Below are positions 26,964 to 35,701 of a stretch of DNA of 40,818 bases, one piece after another. The stretch is from Nitrosomonadales bacterium. GTDB lineage: Bacteria; Pseudomonadota; Gammaproteobacteria; Burkholderiales; Gallionellaceae. Where the stretch lies: assembly GCA_025408405.1 (NCBI GenBank), contig JANYJE010000027.1, positions 1 through 40,818 of the forward strand, in the 5' to 3' direction. Below the pieces are notes generated by a model that was not told the DNA's origin, did not search any database, and saw only the letters and a list, made by a program, of their open reading frames with translations. The translations under genes and the position numbers were made by a program. Each line of letters begins with the position of its first letter. Within the stretch, counting starts at the first letter, position 1.

Positions 26964-28175
26964 ATGAAAATTCTGGATACTCCCCTGTTGCGTTTCCTGC
27001 GCTTTATCGTTGCGCGCTTCAGGCAGGAGCGCTGCACGCAGATGGCTTCCAGTCTGACCTTCACCACACTGTTGTCGCTGGTGCCGCTGCTTACCATCAT
27101 GCTTACGCTGTTTTCGGCATTCCCGCAATTCGCGGATTTTTCTGCCAATGCCAAGAACATGTTGCTGTCCAATATGCTACCGGAAACCGGCGGCAGGATA
27201 ATCACCAATTACATCCAGCAATTTGCCGATAACGCGGCGAGACTGACTGCCGTGGGTATCGTGTTTCTGGCGGTGACAGCGATGTTGCTGATGCTGACTA
27301 TCGACAACGCTTTCAACATGATCTGGCGCGTATCGCGGCCGCGTACCCTGTTGCAGCGCGTGCTCATCTATTGGGCCGTGCTGACGCTGTCCCCCTTGCT
27401 GATGGGCGGCAGCCTGTCGCTGACCTCGTGGCTGATCGGGCTGTCGGTTGGCCATGTGACGCAGTTCCCGGAATCCGTGGTGGCGGTGCTTAAAGTGGTG
27501 CCGACGCTGCTCACGACTGCGGCGTTTACGCTGATGTTCAGGGTGGTGCCCAATCGCCTCGTGCCGCTGTCGCATGCCTTGATCGGTGGCGCATTCTCAG
27601 CGATCGCGTTTGAGGCGATGAGCCGCGGTTTTGCCTTATACATCGCCTATTTTCCCACCTACAAACTGGTGTATGGCGCATTCGCCAGCATCCCGATTTT
27701 CCTGTTGTGGGTTTACCTGTCCTGGCTGGCGGTGTTGCTGGGCGCTGTGTTGACTGCTTCCATGTCGCACTGGAAGAGCGCCAACGGTGCTCAGCCATTG
27801 TCGCCGGAAGTAAAACTTTACTATGCGCTGCGTATCCTGAAGCTGATGAGCGATGGCATGACCAGTGGAACGGTGCAGACCTTTACCAGTCTCTCCAGGG
27901 AATTGCGTGTGGGCTATGACTCACTGGAAGAGCTGCTGGAAAAAATGGCGACTATCGACCTGGTGCGGCGCCTGTCCGGGCAGGGCTGGGCGCTGGTGCG
28001 CTCGCCCGAGCACGTGCAGGCCAATGAACTCTACCGCCTGTTCGTGTTTGATCCGGCGAAGCCACCGCTGGAGGAGGAAGGGAGCGGAATCAATGAATGG
28101 TTTTCGCGTCTGGCCGAGCGCAGTGCAAAAACTGCCGATGTCACCATCAGCTCCCTGTTCAAGGCAAATATTTGA
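26964..28175 (+). CDS. YihY/BrkB-family inner membrane protein (formerly RNase BN)
   Basis: The 403-residue protein has an N-terminal block CTQMASSLTFTTLLSLVPLL typical of the family and about six membrane spans over residues 25-275, for example LTAVGIVFLAVTAMLLML and IPIFLLWVYLSWLAVLLGAV. A cytoplasmic tail of about 130 residues follows that looks like a winged-helix region (VQTFTSLSRELRVGYDSLEE). The family was once called ribonuclease BN in error, and its true role is unknown, with transport or envelope functions proposed. The ATG at 26964 begins the conserved sequence. The frame is open further upstream only across wrbA. It is divergent from wrbA and convergent with the DUF1537 gene. Confidence 0.88.
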   Translation: MKILDTPLLRFLRFIVARFRQERCTQMASSLTFTTLLSLVPLLTIMLTLFSAFPQFADFSANAKNMLLSNMLPETGGRIITNYIQQFADNAARLTAVGIVFLAVTAMLLMLTIDNAFNMIWRVSRPRTLLQRVLIYWAVLTLSPLLMGGSLSLTSWLIGLSVGHVTQFPESVVAVLKVVPTLLTTAAFTLMFRVVPNRLVPLSHALIGGAFSAIAFEAMSRGFALYIAYFPTYKLVYGAFASIPIFLLWVYLSWLAVLLGAVLTASMSHWKSANGAQPLSPEVKLYYALRILKLMSDGMTSGTVQTFTSLSRELRVGYDSLEELLEKMATIDLVRRLSGQGWALVRSPEHVQANELYRLFVFDPAKPPLEEEGSGINEWFSRLAERSAKTADVTISSLFKANI

Positions 28176-28210
28176 GCGGCGCTGCCGAATAATACCAGCC
28201 CATTCGCTGC

Positions 28211-29506
28211 CTATCCGCGCAGGCGCTGGTATACCGTTGCCAGCCCGTTCTGATCACCCACATTCCCCGGAAAAATAACCACGGGAATTTGCGCCAGGCG
28301 ATGCTCGGGCGGCGTGAGCACCACGCTGCATCCCGCCAGAATCTGGCCGACGATGCGTGAAGCGGGCAGGGCCAAGCCCTTGGACAGCATGTCGTTGGAG
28401 GTGATGCCGCCCTTGCTGATGACAAAGCCCGTGCTCGCCGGCAGGTCATGCACCACGCTCATCAGAAAACCGGAAACCTGTTCGCCGAACAGCAAGCGGC
28501 TTTGCTGGTCCGGGAATTGCCGCTCGACGCGGCTGGTGTAGATGAGCGAGGTCTTGCCGGCGGCATGCGCGCGGTTCACCTTGTCCAGCACTTCGCCCAG
28601 CAGCCTGTCGGACTGTTCGGGCAGACAACTCACATCAACCTCGATGGGCTCGATGCCGTCCTGCTGCAGCAGCACTTGCAACTGCTCGGTGGTTTTCTTC
28701 ACGTGCGAGCCGACGACCACTACGCCCGGACGCCCATTCTTCACGTAGGCATGCATTTGTGCGGCTGGCACCGGCTGCGGCGGCAGTTTGGCCAGCGCGG
28801 AAAGCAGGCTGGCCGCGCTGCGGAACAGGAAGCGCTTGCCCTGGCTGGCGGCCTGCTGCAGGTCATCGGCGAAGCGGTTCAGGTCGGCCTGGGTTTCTGC
28901 ATCCACCACACAGCAGGCGTTGCCAGACAACGCCTGCAGCCGTTCGATAGAGCCGGCACGCACATCCTGCAGGGTAAAGCGCACCACCGCGCCGGCCTTG
29001 ATGCGGCCGTGGGTTTTTTCCTCGACGTAATCCGGCAGGTAACTGTGCTGGTAGCCGAACACCGAGTCCCTGGCGAACTCTGTTTCGTGCACCGGTACCT
29101 GCTTGTCGCCGACTTTGAGATAGTGCACGCTGTCCACGGTGGTGCGTCCGCCCTCGAAAAAAGCCGGGGTGAGAAAGTGCGCATCGAAGGGGCCGAGCTC
29201 TTCCTGCATGACATCGGTCTCCACCGGATAGTGGCCGCGCAGCGTCGAGTCGGAACGGCTGACGAACAAGGCCGGGCGGTTAAAGCCCAGCATCGCCAGT
29301 TTCAGGTTGCGGCAGACTTCGCGCGTGATTTTTGCGGCGTCGGCTGCGCCCATGCCGCGGGTATTGGTAAGCACGAACATCAAGGGCGAGGCGTCGTCCA
29401 GCCCCAGCCGCAGCGTCGCGACATCCCAGCGCGTGAGCAGCAGACAGCCGTGCACTGTCTGCGAGCCGGTTGGGTCGTCGTCTAATACTATGATTTTGGG
29501 CTGCAT
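28211..29506 (-). CDS. DUF1537 four-carbon acid sugar kinase family protein
   Basis: The 431-residue protein has the family's N-terminal motif IVLDDDPTGSQTVHG (residues 6-20). It continues with LTNTRGM, SRSDSTLRGHYPVE and TPAFFEGGRTT, and a C-terminal nucleotide domain with VISKGGITSNDML and VVIFPGNVGDQNG. Characterised members phosphorylate threonate, erythronate or 3-oxo-tetronate, usually next to a PdxA2-type dehydrogenase or an OtnC aldolase, and neither partner is here. It is last in the minus-strand glyoxylate-related cluster. The start at 29506 has AAGGA six bases upstream. A longer frame from 29539 lacks such a site and adds poorly conserved residues. The substrate is open; a C3 or C4 hydroxy acid fits the neighbours. 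Confidence 0.85.
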   Translation of the reverse strand: MQPKIIVLDDDPTGSQTVHGCLLLTRWDVATLRLGLDDASPLMFVLTNTRGMGAADAAKITREVCRNLKLAMLGFNRPALFVSRSDSTLRGHYPVETDVMQEELGPFDAHFLTPAFFEGGRTTVDSVHYLKVGDKQVPVHETEFARDSVFGYQHSYLPDYVEEKTHGRIKAGAVVRFTLQDVRAGSIERLQALSGNACCVVDAETQADLNRFADDLQQAASQGKRFLFRSAASLLSALAKLPPQPVPAAQMHAYVKNGRPGVVVVGSHVKKTTEQLQVLLQQDGIEPIEVDVSCLPEQSDRLLGEVLDKVNRAHAAGKTSLIYTSRVERQFPDQQSRLLFGEQVSGFLMSVVHDLPASTGFVISKGGITSNDMLSKGLALPASRIVGQILAGCSVVLTPPEHRLAQIPVVIFPGNVGDQNGLATVYQRLRG

Positions 29507-29546
29507 TGGAATTCCTTTTTCGCGCGGAGAACGTGGCATTCGTCGC

Positions 29547-29573
29547 TCGGGTTAGACCAGGGGCGTAACCCGA
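29547..29573. repeat. REP-like hairpin TCGGGTTA/TAACCCGA
   Basis: TCGGGTTA (29547-29554) and TAACCCGA (29566-29573) form a perfect 8-bp stem with an 11-base loop in the spacer between the TPP enzyme gene and the DUF1537 gene. A related element stands at 35702-35735. Similar TCGGGTTA...GCGTAACCCGACA sequences are common intergenic repeats in proteobacteria. Confidence 0.65.
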
Positions 29574-29584
29574 CACATCGCGGA

Positions 29585-31804
29585 CTAAGCCAGCAAAGCC
29601 AGCGCGCGTTGCGCCATCGACTTGGCGTTCATGCCATTGAGATCGAACAGCTGGCCTGCGCTGGCAGTGGTTTCGCCGCGCTGCCAGCACAAGGTCTCGC
29701 GGCGCGCCGCGCGGCTGCGCAGCAGTACCGGCTCCAGCATCGCAGATGGGCCGCCGCTGACAGCTAGCAATGCATCACCGTGGAACAGCGCATCGAAATC
29801 GGCGTCAGACATGAACTGGCCGTCCGGCTGCGACACGGTATTCCAGGCAACGTCGCTGGGGCGATACAGGCGGCGCGGGTTGACCACGGTGACGATGCGC
29901 ACGCCGATGCCTTGCTGGTGCAGCGCTTCCGCCGCCTCGAATACCGGCAGCAGAACCATGTCGCCGGTCACCGCGAACACCACCTTGTTCCTGCCATCCT
30001 TGTCCAGCAGCGTGAGTGCGCCTTCTTCCACCGCCTTGCGGCCTTGCGCCAGCGTGGTGCGCACCGGCAGCGGGGTCTTGGAAGCGGTGATGACGATGCC
30101 TTTGTTGCTGGTTTTCAGCGCCCAGTCGTAGGCCACCTGGATCATGTTGGCGTCACACGGGAACAGCGGGAACACGTTGCCGTGGCGCATCATCGCGGCG
30201 AAGTAGGCTTCCACCTCGGGGCGCTGGTGAGTCCAGCCGTTGCGGCCCTGTTCCAGTGCGCCTGCGGTAAACAGGCACACTGTGCTGGGCGTTTTGCGGC
30301 GCAGTTCGGCCATGGCCTGGATCACCGTCTGCCAGATCGGCAGGCCGTTGATGACAAATGATTCATAAGAGCACCACAGGCTGCGCCCGCCGAACAGCGA
30401 CACGCCAGCAGCCAGGCCGGCGCAGGCGTCCTCGTTGAGCGGCTCGTAAACCTGGCCGTTGGGGCCCTGGAAATACAGGTCGTCCACGGTGGGGTGGCGT
30501 ATCGTCAGCGCCTTGTTGATATTGGCCATGGCCGAAGCTTCGTTGCCGTCTGCATTGGTGACGATGAAACGCGGGTCGCGTTGGCCCACTGCGGCGACCA
30601 CCTCGCCGAAGGCCGTGGTGGGCACCTTGTTTTCCTTGCCCGGCTCGAATTCGGTCAGCGGCAATGCGCCCAGATCTGCCAGCTTCAGTTCGAATTCGGT
30701 CACGACGGTTTTGACTGCAGGGCCGCCGCCGGCATGGCGGAAGTTTTCGCGCACCAGCTCCCAGGCCGCGGTGGACAAGGCGCGGCGTTGCAGGCCGGAG
30801 ACGATGTCTGCGCTTTCCAGCGTGTGATGCGCGTAAAGATTGTGCGACTTGGAGCCGGTGGCATGCACGCCGCTGCCCTTCAGTTGTTTCAGGATCAGCA
30901 CCGACAGTTCGCCGTTGAGCGCGTTTTTGGCAGCGGCCGCGCCGGCCTTGAGCACCGCACCGGTAAAGGCCACGCGCTGCTGCCACGAGAACAGCGAGCT
31001 GTCGACGTAGGCGCCATCCTGTTTCTGGTCGTCGAATTCCTTGGCATCCAGCAGATACACGTGCTTGAAGCCGTGCGCCTGCCAGTAGGTCGTCATGCGC
31101 GCGTTGTCCCAGGTCGACACCATGCTGTGGTGTTCCTGGGAGTAGCCGTTCCACACCAGCATAGGCAGGAAGTTGGTGGCCTTGGGGTAGGCGGTGTTGA
31201 AGTGCAGCATCGCGCTCATGATGTAGGGTTCGCCCAGGCCGCCGTCGCCCATGGTCACCGGGAACAGCTTGCCGGGATGGAGCAGCGCGCCGGCCATGGC
31301 GAAGTGCTGGCCCTGGCCGAGCGGGCCGGCGGGAGCCAGCAGTCCGGGAATGGCGCCGGAGAGGTGGCCTAGCAGTCCGTGGGTTTCGCGGAAGCGCTCG
31401 CGCATCTGCTGCACAGTATGGATGCCCATGGTTTCCAGCGAGGTATCGAGGAACATGGCGCTGTAAAAACCGGGCGCGTGGTGCCCCACTTCGGTGACGA
31501 TATTGGTGTGGCCCAGCATCACCATTGCGGCATAGGCTTCCGCGCTGCTGGCGAAGCCGCCGGGGTGGCCGGATGATTTTGCGCCGGTGACCTGAAGGGT
31601 CAGGTAGCGCAACGCATCCGCAAGCAGCAGGGTCTGGTAGGCCGCCTTTTCATCGTTGGCATTGGCAACACCTGGCACCCTGGAGGACAGGCAGGGCGCA
31701 TCGCCTAGGCGCGCGAAATCCGGCATGGATTCTGCGAAGTATTGAATTCCTGCGCAGAATTCTGGAGTCGTGTGTGGGGTAATCAGTTTTTTATCCGCAT
31801 TCAT
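29585..31804 (-). CDS. TPP-dependent phosphoketolase/transketolase-like enzyme, atypical
   Basis: The 739-residue protein is a thiamine diphosphate enzyme of transketolase architecture. An N-terminal domain carries SGHPGG (78-83) and the TPP motif GDG (186-188) to Asn219. A middle pyrimidine-binding domain includes FEPGKENKVPTTAFGEVVAA, YEPLNEDACAGLAAGVSLFG and QGRNGWTHQRPEVEAYFAAM. A C-terminal domain has VTGDMVLLPVFEAAEALHQQ. The middle and C-terminal parts resemble phosphoketolases (GxNGxTHQ, then CDANMIQVAYD). The N-terminal domain, however, lacks the family signature I would expect (GPGHGG) and instead has GHHAPGFYSAMF and GLLGHLSGAIPGLL. This group is annotated variously, including as xylulose-5-phosphate phosphoketolase or 3-epimerase. 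It is shorter than classic Xfp (about 790-825 residues). It lies between malate synthase and the DUF1537 kinase. Confidence 0.75.
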   Translation of the reverse strand: MNADKKLITPHTTPEFCAGIQYFAESMPDFARLGDAPCLSSRVPGVANANDEKAAYQTLLLADALRYLTLQVTGAKSSGHPGGFASSAEAYAAMVMLGHTNIVTEVGHHAPGFYSAMFLDTSLETMGIHTVQQMRERFRETHGLLGHLSGAIPGLLAPAGPLGQGQHFAMAGALLHPGKLFPVTMGDGGLGEPYIMSAMLHFNTAYPKATNFLPMLVWNGYSQEHHSMVSTWDNARMTTYWQAHGFKHVYLLDAKEFDDQKQDGAYVDSSLFSWQQRVAFTGAVLKAGAAAAKNALNGELSVLILKQLKGSGVHATGSKSHNLYAHHTLESADIVSGLQRRALSTAAWELVRENFRHAGGGPAVKTVVTEFELKLADLGALPLTEFEPGKENKVPTTAFGEVVAAVGQRDPRFIVTNADGNEASAMANINKALTIRHPTVDDLYFQGPNGQVYEPLNEDACAGLAAGVSLFGGRSLWCSYESFVINGLPIWQTVIQAMAELRRKTPSTVCLFTAGALEQGRNGWTHQRPEVEAYFAAMMRHGNVFPLFPCDANMIQVAYDWALKTSNKGIVITASKTPLPVRTTLAQGRKAVEEGALTLLDKDGRNKVVFAVTGDMVLLPVFEAAEALHQQGIGVRIVTVVNPRRLYRPSDVAWNTVSQPDGQFMSDADFDALFHGDALLAVSGGPSAMLEPVLLRSRAARRETLCWQRGETTASAGQLFDLNGMNAKSMAQRALALLA

Positions 31805-31850
31805 TTGCTTCTCCAGTAATGAAAATGACGGCAGGATGCACCGCCCTGTA

Positions 31851-31885
31851 TTTCACAATATGAAATATAAAATCATTATGTGAAA
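31851..31885 (-). promoter_or_regulatory. Candidate operator/promoter region of the TPP enzyme gene
   Basis: Two nested dyads lie 47-81 bases upstream of the start at 31804: TTTCA-N5-TGAAA (31851-31865) and TTTCACA-N21-TGTGAAA (31851-31857 with 31879-31885). The stretch is far more AT-rich than the genes on both sides. It is a plausible regulator-binding and promoter region in the 169-base gap after malate synthase, implying that the TPP enzyme and the kinase can be expressed separately. The regulator is unknown. Confidence 0.35.
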
Positions 31886-31973
31886 ATGTTAGCAAGTCTG
31901 CCGGATAAATGCAACAAGGGGTTCTGATTTTTTCTGTGATCCAATTTCCAACAGTTCAAGTAAACGACTCGGC

Positions 31974-33566
31974 CTATTCCATATCCGCATAGCAGAAGTT
32001 GGTGAGGAATTCCGGCATCGCCTTGCTGCTGACCAGGCGCTCGAACACTTCCGCCCCCTGTGTGTAGTCGCCGGGAATGAAGTATTTGTTAGCCACGCCC
32101 GCATTAATTTGGGCAACCGCCTCGGGGATCAGCGCGCGCACCATCTCCGCCGTCACCTTGCGGCCGTCGTCCAGCACTCCGCGCGCGCTGTGCACCCACA
32201 GCCACACCTGCGAGCGCGAGATTTCGGCAGTGGCGGCATCTTCCATCAGGTTGTGGATCGGGACGCAGCCGGTACCCGCCAGCCAGGCACCGATATAGGC
32301 GATGGCCACCTCGATGTTAAGGCGCAGCCCCGCCTCGGTGATCGGGCCTGCGGGTGCGAAATTCAGCAGGTCGGCGGCAGTGGCCTGCACGTCCAGGCGC
32401 TTCTTGCCGATCTGGTTGGGGCTGGGCATCAGCCGGTCGAATATTTCCATTGCCACAGCTATCAGGCCGGGATGGGCGACCCAGGTGCCGTCATGGCCGT
32501 CGCCGGCCTCGCGTTCCTTGTCGGCGCGCACCTTGGACAGGGCTGCATCATTCGCCACGGGGTCGGACTTGATCGGGATCTGCGCCGCCATGCCGCCCAT
32601 GGCGTGGGCGTTACGGCGGTGGCAGGTCTTGATCGAGAGCAGCGAGTAGGCGCGCATGAAGGGAGAAGTCATGGTGATCAGGCCACGGTCTGCCAGCATG
32701 AAATCCGGATTGTGGCTGAATTTCTTGATGCAGCTGAAGATGTAATCCCAGCGCCCGCAGTTGAGCCCGGCGGAGTGCTCGCGCAGTTCATACAGGAACT
32801 CATCCATCTCGAAGGCGGCGGGGATGGTTTCGATCAGCGCGGTCGCCTTGATGGTGCCGCGCGGGATGGCAAGGTATGCCTGGGCATGGACGAACACGTC
32901 GTTCCACAGGCGCGCTTCGAGATGGCTTTCCATCTTGGGCAGGTAGAAGTAGGGGGCCGTTGCGCGCGCCAGCAATGCTTTTGCGTTGTGGAAAAAATAC
33001 AGGCCGAAATCGAACAGGCTGGCGGACACTTCTTTGCCGTCTACGGTGACATGTTTCTCCAGCATGTGCCAGCCGCGCGGGCGCACGAACAGCACAGAGG
33101 TCTTCTCGTTCAGCTGGTAGGTCTTGCCGTCCGGGTTGACGTGGCGGATGGTGCGATTGACCGCATCGCGCAGGTTGATCTGTGCCTCGATGACATTGGG
33201 CCAGGTCGGGGTCATGGAATCTTCCAGGTCTGCCATGTAAACCCGCGCGCCCGCATTGAGGCCGTTGATCAGCATCTTGCGTTCGGCCGGCCCGGTGATC
33301 TCCACGCGCCTATCCTGCAACTCGGCGGGTACCGGGGCGACGCTCCAGTCGCCGTTGCGGATGTGCGCGGTGGCCGGCAGGAAGTCGGGCAGCTTGCCGC
33401 CATCCAGCTCGGCCTGGCGTGCCACACGGCTCTGCAGCAGGGACTGGCGCACGGGTGCGAATTTGCGCGCCAAATCGGCGATGAAAGCCATCGCCTCGGG
33501 AGTAAGAATGGCGGATTGCTCGGCAGTGACAGTGGCGGAGATCTTGATGCCTGCGGGAATGGTCAT
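31974..33566 (-). CDS. aceB: Malate synthase A
   Basis: Malate synthase condenses glyoxylate with acetyl-CoA to malate. The 530-residue length fits the A isoform. Key segments are VYMADLEDSMTPTWPNVIEA, VRPRGWHMLEKHV (catalytic arginine), the family signature EHSAGLNCGRWDYIFS, and DGHDGTWVAHPGLI. There is no isocitrate lyase gene in the window, so the glyoxylate used here may come from another source such as glycolate oxidation. The start follows hprA by only 23 bases, suggesting one transcript. Its neighbours all act on two- and three-carbon hydroxy or oxo acids. Confidence 0.95.
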   Translation of the reverse strand: MTIPAGIKISATVTAEQSAILTPEAMAFIADLARKFAPVRQSLLQSRVARQAELDGGKLPDFLPATAHIRNGDWSVAPVPAELQDRRVEITGPAERKMLINGLNAGARVYMADLEDSMTPTWPNVIEAQINLRDAVNRTIRHVNPDGKTYQLNEKTSVLFVRPRGWHMLEKHVTVDGKEVSASLFDFGLYFFHNAKALLARATAPYFYLPKMESHLEARLWNDVFVHAQAYLAIPRGTIKATALIETIPAAFEMDEFLYELREHSAGLNCGRWDYIFSCIKKFSHNPDFMLADRGLITMTSPFMRAYSLLSIKTCHRRNAHAMGGMAAQIPIKSDPVANDAALSKVRADKEREAGDGHDGTWVAHPGLIAVAMEIFDRLMPSPNQIGKKRLDVQATAADLLNFAPAGPITEAGLRLNIEVAIAYIGAWLAGTGCVPIHNLMEDAATAEISRSQVWLWVHSARGVLDDGRKVTAEMVRALIPEAVAQINAGVANKYFIPGDYTQGAEVFERLVSSKAMPEFLTNFCYADME

Positions 33567-33589
33567 GATGTTTCCTTATGTGAGTCGTA

Positions 33590-34537
33590 TCAGGCGACGC
33601 GGTTCTGCGGTGTGCCGGCCACAAACGCTTCGATGTTGTCTATCAGCTGGTCGGCCAGGGTCTGCATCGCCTCCCGCCCCGACCAGGCAATGTGCGGCGT
33701 CAAAATGAAATTGGGCAGATTCAAGTCTAGCAGCGGATGGCCATCGCGGGGCGGCTCCTTGCCCAGTACGTCAAAACCGGCGCCGCCTATCCGGTGCGAA
33801 CGCAGGGCGTCAAACAGAGGCGCTTCATCCACCAGCCCGCCGCGCGCGGTGTTGATCAAGAGTGCCGTGGATTTCATCAGGGAAAATTCACTTGCTGCAA
33901 TCAGGTTTAGGGTTTGCGCGTTGAGCGGCAGGTGCAGAGTGATGACATCGCTTTCGCGCAGCACCGTGTCGAAGCCGGTGTACCCCGGCCGTATAGCGGC
34001 TGCCCCTTTGTGTTCGGCGCGCAGCACCTGCATGCCGAACGCCAGCGCGATCTGTTCCACAGCACGGCCGATGGCACCAGCGCCGATCAGCCCCAGGGTG
34101 CTGCCGTGCAGGTCGCGCACCGGGTGGGTGAACAGGCAGAACTGATCGGCGCGTTGCCATGCACCGCTGCGCAGCTCTTCGCGAAACGCCAGCAGGTTGC
34201 GGCGCAGCGCCAGCATCAGCATGAACACATGTTCGGGCACGGTGTGCACCGAGTAGTTGCGGATGTTGCACACAGTGACGCCGCGCTCGCGGCAGCATTC
34301 GATGTCGACGTTGTCGGTGCCGGTGGCGGCGACCGCCACCATCTTGAGTTTCGGCAACTGCTCCAGCGTGTCGCGGCGCAGCACCACCTTGTTGGTGATG
34401 GCGATGGTCGCATTACTCAGGCGCGACAGGGTCTGCTCTGCAGGCGTGGCCGTGTATTCCTGCCACTGGTGCGCAAAGGCCGGCCGACGGATGGCGGCGA
34501 TGATGCTGGCCGAATCGAGGAAGACAATTTTTTCCAT
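33590..34537 (-). CDS. hprA: Hydroxypyruvate/glyoxylate reductase (D-2-hydroxyacid dehydrogenase)
   Basis: The 315-residue protein is an NAD(P)H-dependent D-2-hydroxyacid dehydrogenase. It has the nucleotide loop LGLIGAGAIGRAVEQIALAF, the catalytic arginine in NTARGGLVDE, the glutamate in DVLGKEPPRDGHPLL and the histidine in TPHIAWSG. The W after PHIA is typical of glycerate dehydrogenases (HprA), which reduce hydroxypyruvate to D-glycerate and often glyoxylate to glycolate. I start it at ATG 34537, which has AGGA eight bases upstream. A frame from 34573 would add 12 residues without such a site. It precedes malate synthase by 23 bases. Confidence 0.9.
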   Translation of the reverse strand: MEKIVFLDSASIIAAIRRPAFAHQWQEYTATPAEQTLSRLSNATIAITNKVVLRRDTLEQLPKLKMVAVAATGTDNVDIECCRERGVTVCNIRNYSVHTVPEHVFMLMLALRRNLLAFREELRSGAWQRADQFCLFTHPVRDLHGSTLGLIGAGAIGRAVEQIALAFGMQVLRAEHKGAAAIRPGYTGFDTVLRESDVITLHLPLNAQTLNLIAASEFSLMKSTALLINTARGGLVDEAPLFDALRSHRIGGAGFDVLGKEPPRDGHPLLDLNLPNFILTPHIAWSGREAMQTLADQLIDNIEAFVAGTPQNRVA

Positions 34538-34702
34538 GAAATATATCCTGATGCTTGGCGTCAAAAAATACAATTCAAGCCACAGCGATCACACAGGTAA
34601 AGCAATAAGTCATTCCGTTTTGTGTGTCACCCAATGCGTAAAAATCGAAAAACCTTGAATACATCTCATGCTCTGTGTGTTCTGATGCAACTTCTAGCCA
34701 TT

Positions 34703-34735
34703 CGACTTGGCTGTCAAAAGACGTCAGCCAAGTCG
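34703..34735. repeat. Hairpin in the garR-hprA spacer
   Basis: CGACTTGGCTG (34703-34713) and CAGCCAAGTCG (34725-34735) are exact inverted repeats with an 11-base loop, 47 bases downstream of the garR stop. It could end or stabilise garR transcripts. No U-tract follows on the minus strand. The rest of the 244-base spacer shows no gene. Confidence 0.6.
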
Positions 34736-34781
34736 CTGGTTATCCGGCTAATATTTTTTCCCTCTGTGCGGAGAGCCCAAG

Positions 34782-35669
34782 CTAGTTGCCACCCATGCCG
34801 GACATGCGCTCGATTACTTTGACTATGGCGGCGGAATCCAGGTCGGTGGCGCCGCTACCCATCAGCGCGTTGAGATGCTGCGTGACCATGGCGGCGGCGG
34901 GCAGCGCCACGCCCAACTGGTGCGCGGTTTCCATCACGATGCGCATGTCCTTCTGGTGCAGGCCGACCTTGAAGCCGGGCTTGAAATCGTTGTCCAGCAT
35001 GCGCTTGCCGTGCACCTCCATGATCTTGCTGCCGGCGAAACCGCCCATCAGCGCTTCGCGCACCTTGGCCGGATCGGCGCCATTCTTGCGCGCGAAGGTC
35101 AGCGCTTCGGCCACCGCTTCTATGGTCACCGCCACCACGATCTGGTTGCAGGCCTTGGCCACCTGGCCTGCGCCGTTGCCGCCGATGTGCACGATGTTCT
35201 TGCCCATGCATTCGAACAGGGGTTTTACGCGCTCGAACACATCAGCCCTGCCGCCCACCATGATGGACAGGGTGGCGTTGATCGCACCGCTCTCGCCGCC
35301 TGAAACGGGCGCATCCAGCATGTCGATGCCCTGTGCCGCGAGGCGTTCTGAAAATGCCTTGGTGGCGGTGGGAGAGATGGTGCTCATGTCGACCACCACC
35401 GAGCCGTGCTTGGCGGTCTGGATCACGCCGTGCTCGCCAAATAGGACTTGCTCCACATCCGGCGTGTCGGACACGATGGTGAAGATCACGTCCGCGTGGG
35501 CCGCCACCTTTGCCGGCGTGGCGCAGGTGCTGGCGCCGGCCACGATGAGGTCGGAAAGCGCCGCAGGGCGGCGCGCATAGGCCCACAGCTTGTGCCCGCC
35601 CTGCATCAGGTTGAGTGCCATGGGGCGGCCCATGATGCCGGGGCCGATGAATCCGACGTTGAGTGACAT
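34782..35669 (-). CDS. garR: 2-Hydroxy-3-oxopropionate (tartronate semialdehyde) reductase
   Basis: GarR reduces tartronate semialdehyde to D-glycerate with NAD(P)H. The 295-residue protein has the dinucleotide motif GFIGPGIMGRPMALNLM, the beta-hydroxyacid dehydrogenase signature DMLDAPVSGGESGAINATLS, catalytic Lys172 in GAGQVAKACNQIV, and the GarR-type stretch DFKPGFKVGLHQKDM. The last two make GarR/GlxR more likely than 3-hydroxyisobutyrate dehydrogenase, although the adjacent mmsA gene recalls valine catabolism. AAGGAG lies eight bases before the ATG. No glyoxylate carboligase (gcl) gene, the usual source of tartronate semialdehyde, is visible in this window. Confidence 0.85.
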   Translation of the reverse strand: MSLNVGFIGPGIMGRPMALNLMQGGHKLWAYARRPAALSDLIVAGASTCATPAKVAAHADVIFTIVSDTPDVEQVLFGEHGVIQTAKHGSVVVDMSTISPTATKAFSERLAAQGIDMLDAPVSGGESGAINATLSIMVGGRADVFERVKPLFECMGKNIVHIGGNGAGQVAKACNQIVVAVTIEAVAEALTFARKNGADPAKVREALMGGFAGSKIMEVHGKRMLDNDFKPGFKVGLHQKDMRIVMETAHQLGVALPAAAMVTQHLNALMGSGATDLDSAAIVKVIERMSGMGGN

Positions 35670-35701
35670 AGCCGTTCTCCTTATCGTTAGGGGTGAAGCA
35701 C

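Noticed and set aside
32109-34145. Plus-strand open frame of about 2 kb opposite malate synthase and hprA
   Set aside because: GC-rich codon bias on the minus strand creates it; no start context or protein motif supports it.
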